From Planctomycetota bacterium (lineage in GTDB: Bacteria > Planctomycetota > Phycisphaerae > WQYP01): DNA of 9,202 nucleotides. Position numbers and translations under genes: made by a program. The notes under the pieces were generated by a model, which did not search any database, was not told where the DNA came from, and worked only from the letters and a program-made list of their open reading frames with translations. Where the stretch lies: contig JAKAZF010000007.1 in assembly GCA_021826605.1 (NCBI GenBank), positions 1-9,202 of the forward strand, in the 5' to 3' direction. Numbering within the stretch: position 1 is the first letter of the stretch; each line of letters begins with the position of its first letter. Of the stretch, positions 6,218 through 9,202 are shown one piece after another.

Positions 6218-7333
6218 TTGCTTTATCTGGTATACACATGGATGGCCGGGCATCACTGGTTGCCCCAACATTGGCCCATTGATGTGGTGATTTTCCGCTC
6301 CGCGATGGCCATTATTTTCAGTTTTCTTTTCGTGCTGATCTCTGGCAAACCCGCCATCGAATGGCTGCGCCGGCAAAAACTCGGCGATCAACCCGAGTTT
6401 AATCATGCGCAAATCAACGCCTTAACCGTCAGTAAAGCCAATACCCCCACCATGGGCGGAATTCTAATTATTCTCAGTATCTTTGTCACCACCATCATTT
6501 TTGCGCGTCTGGATAATTTTTATGTGCGCATGGGGCTGCTGTGTCTGGTGTATCTCGGAACTCTGGGCGGATTTGATGATTGGCTTAAACTCACCGCCAA
6601 ACGCCGCGTCCCCGGCAACCGCGATGGGCTTTTCTGGTGGGAAAAGATTGTCTTTCAGATTGGTCTGGGAGTGTTGTTGGCTCTGTTCATTTATTACCAT
6701 GGCAAATACGATCAGGCTCATTACCTCAACTGGCCTTTTTTGCCGCGTGATATTATTTTGCCCACCTGGCTCTTTGCCATCATCGCCGTCGTGGTCATCA
6801 CCGGTACCAGCAATGCCGTGAATCTCACCGATGGAATGGATGGCCTGGCCAGTGGCTGCATGGCCATTGTTGCCTTCGCGTTTATGATCCTAACCTATGT
6901 CACCGGCGATTCCCGTTGGGCCGCCAATCTGAATTTCAACCATATCCGCTACGCCGGTGAATTGGCTGTGATCTGTGGTGCCATCACCGGATCGTGTCTG
7001 GGATTTCTCTGGTTCAACTGCAATCCCGCGCAGGTATTTATGGGCGATACCGGCTCGCTGGCGCTGGGCGGCGTGGTCGGTTATGTCGCTATCGTCATTC
7101 GCCAGGAACCGATGCTTCTTCTGGTGGGGGGGATATTCGTTATTGAAGCCTTGAGCGTGATGATTCAGGTCGGCTATTTCAAAGCAACCCACGGCAAAAA
7201 AGTCTTTCTGTGCAGTCCTATTCACCATCATTTCCATCTTAAAGGATGGAGTGAGCCGCAGATCGTTGTTCGATTCTGGCTACTGTCCGCCCTGTTCGCC
7301 GCCATGGCCCTTGCCACCGTGAAATTGCGCTAA
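6218..7333 (+). CDS. mraY: Phospho-MurNAc-pentapeptide transferase MraY
   Basis: MraY is the integral membrane enzyme that transfers phospho-MurNAc-pentapeptide from UDP to undecaprenyl phosphate, forming lipid I. From the TTG at 6218 it is 371 residues (E. coli 360), with about ten hydrophobic helices. Signatures: T76-P-T-M-G-G81; the Asp pair F-D120-D121-W; N202-L-T-D-G-M-D-G209; M275-G-D-T-G279; and the histidine motif P-I-H336-H-H338-F near the end. These are the conserved Mg2+ and nucleotide-site residues of the family. The start is set by a strong GGAGG. It lies 22 bases after the murF stop and belongs to the same transcription unit. An unusual point is what follows: a 216-base gap and transporter genes instead of murD, ftsW, murG and murC. 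Confidence 0.97.
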   Translation: MLYLVYTWMAGHHWLPQHWPIDVVIFRSAMAIIFSFLFVLISGKPAIEWLRRQKLGDQPEFNHAQINALTVSKANTPTMGGILIILSIFVTTIIFARLDNFYVRMGLLCLVYLGTLGGFDDWLKLTAKRRVPGNRDGLFWWEKIVFQIGLGVLLALFIYYHGKYDQAHYLNWPFLPRDIILPTWLFAIIAVVVITGTSNAVNLTDGMDGLASGCMAIVAFAFMILTYVTGDSRWAANLNFNHIRYAGELAVICGAITGSCLGFLWFNCNPAQVFMGDTGSLALGGVVGYVAIVIRQEPMLLLVGGIFVIEALSVMIQVGYFKATHGKKVFLCSPIHHHFHLKGWSEPQIVVRFWLLSALFAAMALATVKLR

Positions 7334-7549
7334 GCCAAGTGGTTCCGCTAAGGGTGGCGAGGGTGGAATGTGGTGAGCTGATTTGGCTACCGGAGGAAAG
7401 CCCGCCACGACTGCGGAACCCCGCCGAAATTCCCTGACGCGGAATAAATCCTCGTGGAAAGTTTACGCCGCGCGGGCAATGGGGTACGATTTTTCTTCAC
7501 ATCGCGGTTTCATGGTTCGCATGTGGGCGGACGATGCAGGGGTGGCGTC
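7334..7549 (+). promoter_or_regulatory. Structured leader before the importer genes, possible riboswitch
   Basis: This 216-base gap has no credible ORF. GGT-G-AGC (7372-7378) can pair with GCT-ACC (7386-7391) as a hairpin with one bulged G. It is followed by CCGGAG (7390-7395), GAAAG and CCCGCCAC (7401-7408), then ACTG (7409-7413 region). The order CCGGAG...CCCGCCAC...ACUG recalls part of the cobalamin riboswitch core, and the genes downstream are of the type such switches control. However, the conserved 3' box (a GCCAGGA...ACCUGCC-like segment) and a clean GGGAA...GGUG section are not visible, so this is a suggestion only. No clear intrinsic terminator is seen after mraY. Confidence 0.3.
7462..7490 (+). 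promoter_or_regulatory. Weak promoter candidate for the importer genes
   Basis: TTTACG (7462-7467) and TACGAT (7485-7490) are each 4-of-6 matches to the -35 and -10 hexamers, with a 17-base spacer. This would start transcription near 7497, about 50 bases before the lipoprotein gene. If so, the upstream hairpin region would not be in that transcript. Chance matches of this quality are common. Confidence 0.22.
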
Positions 7550-8449
7550 ATGGTTTCATGGGCACGATGGTTGATGTTGGGGTTGTTGCTGTCGCAACTG
7601 GGCATCGTCACGGGATGCCGCAATCGCCCGTCGGCCACAACAGTTGTCGGCCCGCGCATCGTCAGTACGGATCCATCCGCCACGCAAATACTGGTGGAGA
7701 TTGGAGCAGGGCGGGCTATTGTCGGCGTTTCACCATGGGATAAGCCGTTGCTGCCGGAATCCATGCGGAATCTACCCGTGGTCGGAGGGTATCTGCACCT
7801 GGATGAGGAGCTGGTGATCCGACTTGCTCCCACGGATCTGATACTTCAACAGGCACCGGAACGAATATCTCCGGGAATTATGGAAATGGCCCGGAAAAAT
7901 GGAATTCATATCGTCAATATCCACATCAATACATTTCATCAGTTGTATGCGACTGCCACGGAACTGGGTCGAATCAGCGGCTGTTCGCGGGAGGCCGCGG
8001 TTAAAATCCAGATGCTCAAGAAGCAAGTGGCGGCGTTGGCGCGCAGCCGTCCCCAAAAACCCGTGCGTGTGGTATATATAATCTCCACCCGGCCTATACG
8101 GGTGGTGGGTGCGGATAATTTTATGGATGAAGAAATCACATTGGCCGGTGGTGTGAACGTAGCGGAGCGCTGCGGGGGAGGATTTCCAGCAATTACGCGC
8201 GAAACGCTGGTGCAACTTGCTCCGCAAGTGTTGCTTATTTCCGAACCGGGGCAGCCGATTGCATCAGGCGGGGATGATCCGCGTCTGGCGAGCTGGTTGA
8301 CCTTGCCGATTGCGGCGGCGAAATCCCGGCGGATTGATTTGATCACCTGGAAGCGGGCACAGATGCTGACGTTGCGTGTGGGGCACGTCATTGATCGCCT
8401 CCGGAAATTGCTTCAATCACCGGCTGCCGGTCCGGGAGGCGGGCCATGA
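7550..8449 (+). CDS. Class III ABC substrate-binding lipoprotein (BtuF/FecB-like)
   Basis: This 299-residue lipoprotein binds the ligand outside the inner membrane and hands it to the permease. The ATG at 7550 has AGGGG seven bases upstream and gives a lipoprotein signal peptide: a short basic start, a hydrophobic stretch (about 7-18) and a V-T-G-C lipobox with C23 as the lipid-bearing residue. A longer frame from 7454 exists, but its extra residues are Arg/Gly/His-rich and would bury the signal peptide. The mature part shows the periplasmic-binding-protein type 2 pattern: R36-I-V-S...P-S-A-T (start of lobe 1), L-P-V-V-G-G-Y (75-81), the A-P-T-D-L-I-L strand, a long connecting helix, and A-G-G-V-N-V-A-E (199-206) in lobe 2. 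The family takes vitamin B12, haem or ferric siderophores, and the ligand cannot be read from the sequence. The stop overlaps the permease start (ATGA). Confidence 0.88.
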   Translation: MVSWARWLMLGLLLSQLGIVTGCRNRPSATTVVGPRIVSTDPSATQILVEIGAGRAIVGVSPWDKPLLPESMRNLPVVGGYLHLDEELVIRLAPTDLILQQAPERISPGIMEMARKNGIHIVNIHINTFHQLYATATELGRISGCSREAAVKIQMLKKQVAALARSRPQKPVRVVYIISTRPIRVVGADNFMDEEITLAGGVNVAERCGGGFPAITRETLVQLAPQVLLISEPGQPIASGGDDPRLASWLTLPIAAAKSRRIDLITWKRAQMLTLRVGHVIDRLRKLLQSPAAGPGGGP

Positions 8450-9202
8450 AAACCATGACGGCAGGTAGATTAGTGGCGATGATTGTCATTGCGCTGGCTC
8501 TGGCGGCGGGGGTATTTGTTCTATGCGTCGCCATCGGGCCTGGACCACCGGGAGTCCGGGCGGTGAGCATTGGTTTTCCTCCGATGGATATACTGCAATT
8601 GCGGTTGACTCGCGTGGCCACCGCAGGCATTGCAGGAGCGGCGTTGGGACTGGCGGGAGTATTGCTGCAGGGGCTGCTGCGCAATCCTTTGGCCGATCCA
8701 TTTATCCTGGGTATTTCCAGCGGCTCCACAGTGGGTGTGATGGCATGGATTGTCTTTGGTCAGCAGTTGCTGGCGGCGTGGGCGGGCCACCCATGGCTGC
8801 AGGCTCTTTTTGCCGATGGCCAGACCATTCCCGCATTAGCGGGGGCGATTGCGGCGACATGGCTGGTTTTTCTGCTGGGTCGCCGGCGCGGCGGAAATCT
8901 GGACCCCATGACCCTGATTCTTTCCGGTGTGGTCATCAGCACGATCGGCGGAGCATTGGTTATGCTGCTGAACAATTTGGTGCCTTATGGTGCCAGAGCG
9001 GATATTCTCAGCTATATGTTCGGCTACATCAGTGAGGGAACTTCGCACACGTTGATCGGGATAGCGTTGCTCGCATTTTTGGCGGCGTGGGGGGGCGCGT
9101 TGACGCTTGGTGGTGCTATGAATATCGCGTCCGTTTCCGATGCGGAAGCGCATAGTCTGGGAATTAATTTAAGTTCTTTACGACTTGCGAGCTTTGCTCT
9201 GG
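8446..9202 (+). CDS. FecCD/BtuC-family ABC permease, 5' part
   Basis: This is the inner-membrane permease of the same importer, cut off by the window end after 252 codons (full family length is about 330-350). There is an N-terminal transmembrane helix (about 8-30), L-R-L-T-R (52-56) matching the family's L-R-L-P-R, then A-G-x-x-L-Q75-G-L-L-R-N-P-L-A-D-P (to 85) and G-I-S-S-G (89-93), the strongest FecCD signature. More helices and an S-L-G-I-N-L-S-S-L-R-L segment near 237-247 follow. The ATG at 8446 overlaps the lipoprotein stop by four bases and has GGGAGG six bases upstream; an ATG three codons later is the alternative. An ATPase gene (BtuD/FecE type) would be expected downstream, outside the window. 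B12 versus iron-chelate specificity is not decidable here. Confidence 0.93.
   Translation, partial: MKTMTAGRLVAMIVIALALAAGVFVLCVAIGPGPPGVRAVSIGFPPMDILQLRLTRVATAGIAGAALGLAGVLLQGLLRNPLADPFILGISSGSTVGVMAWIVFGQQLLAAWAGHPWLQALFADGQTIPALAGAIAATWLVFLLGRRRGGNLDPMTLILSGVVISTIGGALVMLLNNLVPYGARADILSYMFGYISEGTSHTLIGIALLAFLAAWGGALTLGGAMNIASVSDAEAHSLGINLSSLRLASFAL

Noticed and set aside
7466..7494. GC-rich bases followed by five T as a terminator
   Set aside because: The best stem (GCC/GGC) is three base pairs and lies well before the T-run, too weak for an intrinsic terminator.
7454..7549. N-terminal extension of the binding-protein ORF
   Set aside because: The extra 32 codons are Arg/Gly/His-rich and precede a complete lipoprotein signal peptide. 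ATG 7550 has its own ribosome site.
1..9202. CRISPR arrays, insertion sequences, phage or defence genes
   Set aside because: No regularly spaced repeats, transposase motifs or terminal inverted repeats were seen. The window reads as housekeeping and transport genes.

Overview
The window carries the middle of a bacterial division-and-cell-wall (dcw) gene cluster, followed by the start of a metal-chelate/vitamin B12-type ABC importer. All recognised genes are on the + strand. The dcw part reads: small zinc-ribbon protein, FtsL-like protein, FtsI-type transpeptidase (PBP), MurE, MurF, MraY. The organism is a bacterium that makes peptidoglycan. The DNPR motif in MurE predicts meso-diaminopimelate in the stem peptide. 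The moderately GC-rich DNA, a TTG start on mraY, an incomplete dcw order and a CxxC/CxxC small protein at its head would fit the Planctomycetes/Phycisphaerae or a neighbouring PVC lineage. That placement is an inference from general look only and is weak.

Layout: 1-540 has no convincing gene. It holds small hairpins and ends in an AT-rich tract with a good sigma70-type promoter (489-517). 556-786 encodes a 76-residue zinc-ribbon protein. 787-899 holds two TATAAT boxes that could drive the FtsL-like gene (900-1232). 1303-3242 is ftsI, but its reading frame breaks between about 1794 and 1875. The N-terminal membrane anchor lies in one frame and the transpeptidase domain, with all three active-site motifs, in the -1 frame. 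murE (3242-4771), murF (4768-6195) and mraY (6218-7333) follow with overlaps or a very short gap, as one transcription unit.

After mraY the usual dcw continuation (murD, ftsW, murG, murC) is absent. A 216-base leader with stable hairpins, and a weak resemblance to part of the cobalamin riboswitch core, precedes a class III substrate-binding lipoprotein (7550-8449). A FecCD/BtuC-family permease overlaps it by four bases and runs off the window end.

Together, MurE and MurF add the third amino acid and the D-Ala-D-Ala to the UDP-MurNAc peptide, MraY moves the product onto undecaprenyl phosphate, and the FtsL/FtsI pair would crosslink the polymer at the septum. The points most worth a second look are the ftsI frame break with a 26-base-spaced imperfect repeat inside it, a Glu where MurF normally has its carbamylated Lys, a small ORF with a good ribosome site that overlaps the ftsI start, and the structured leader before the importer genes.
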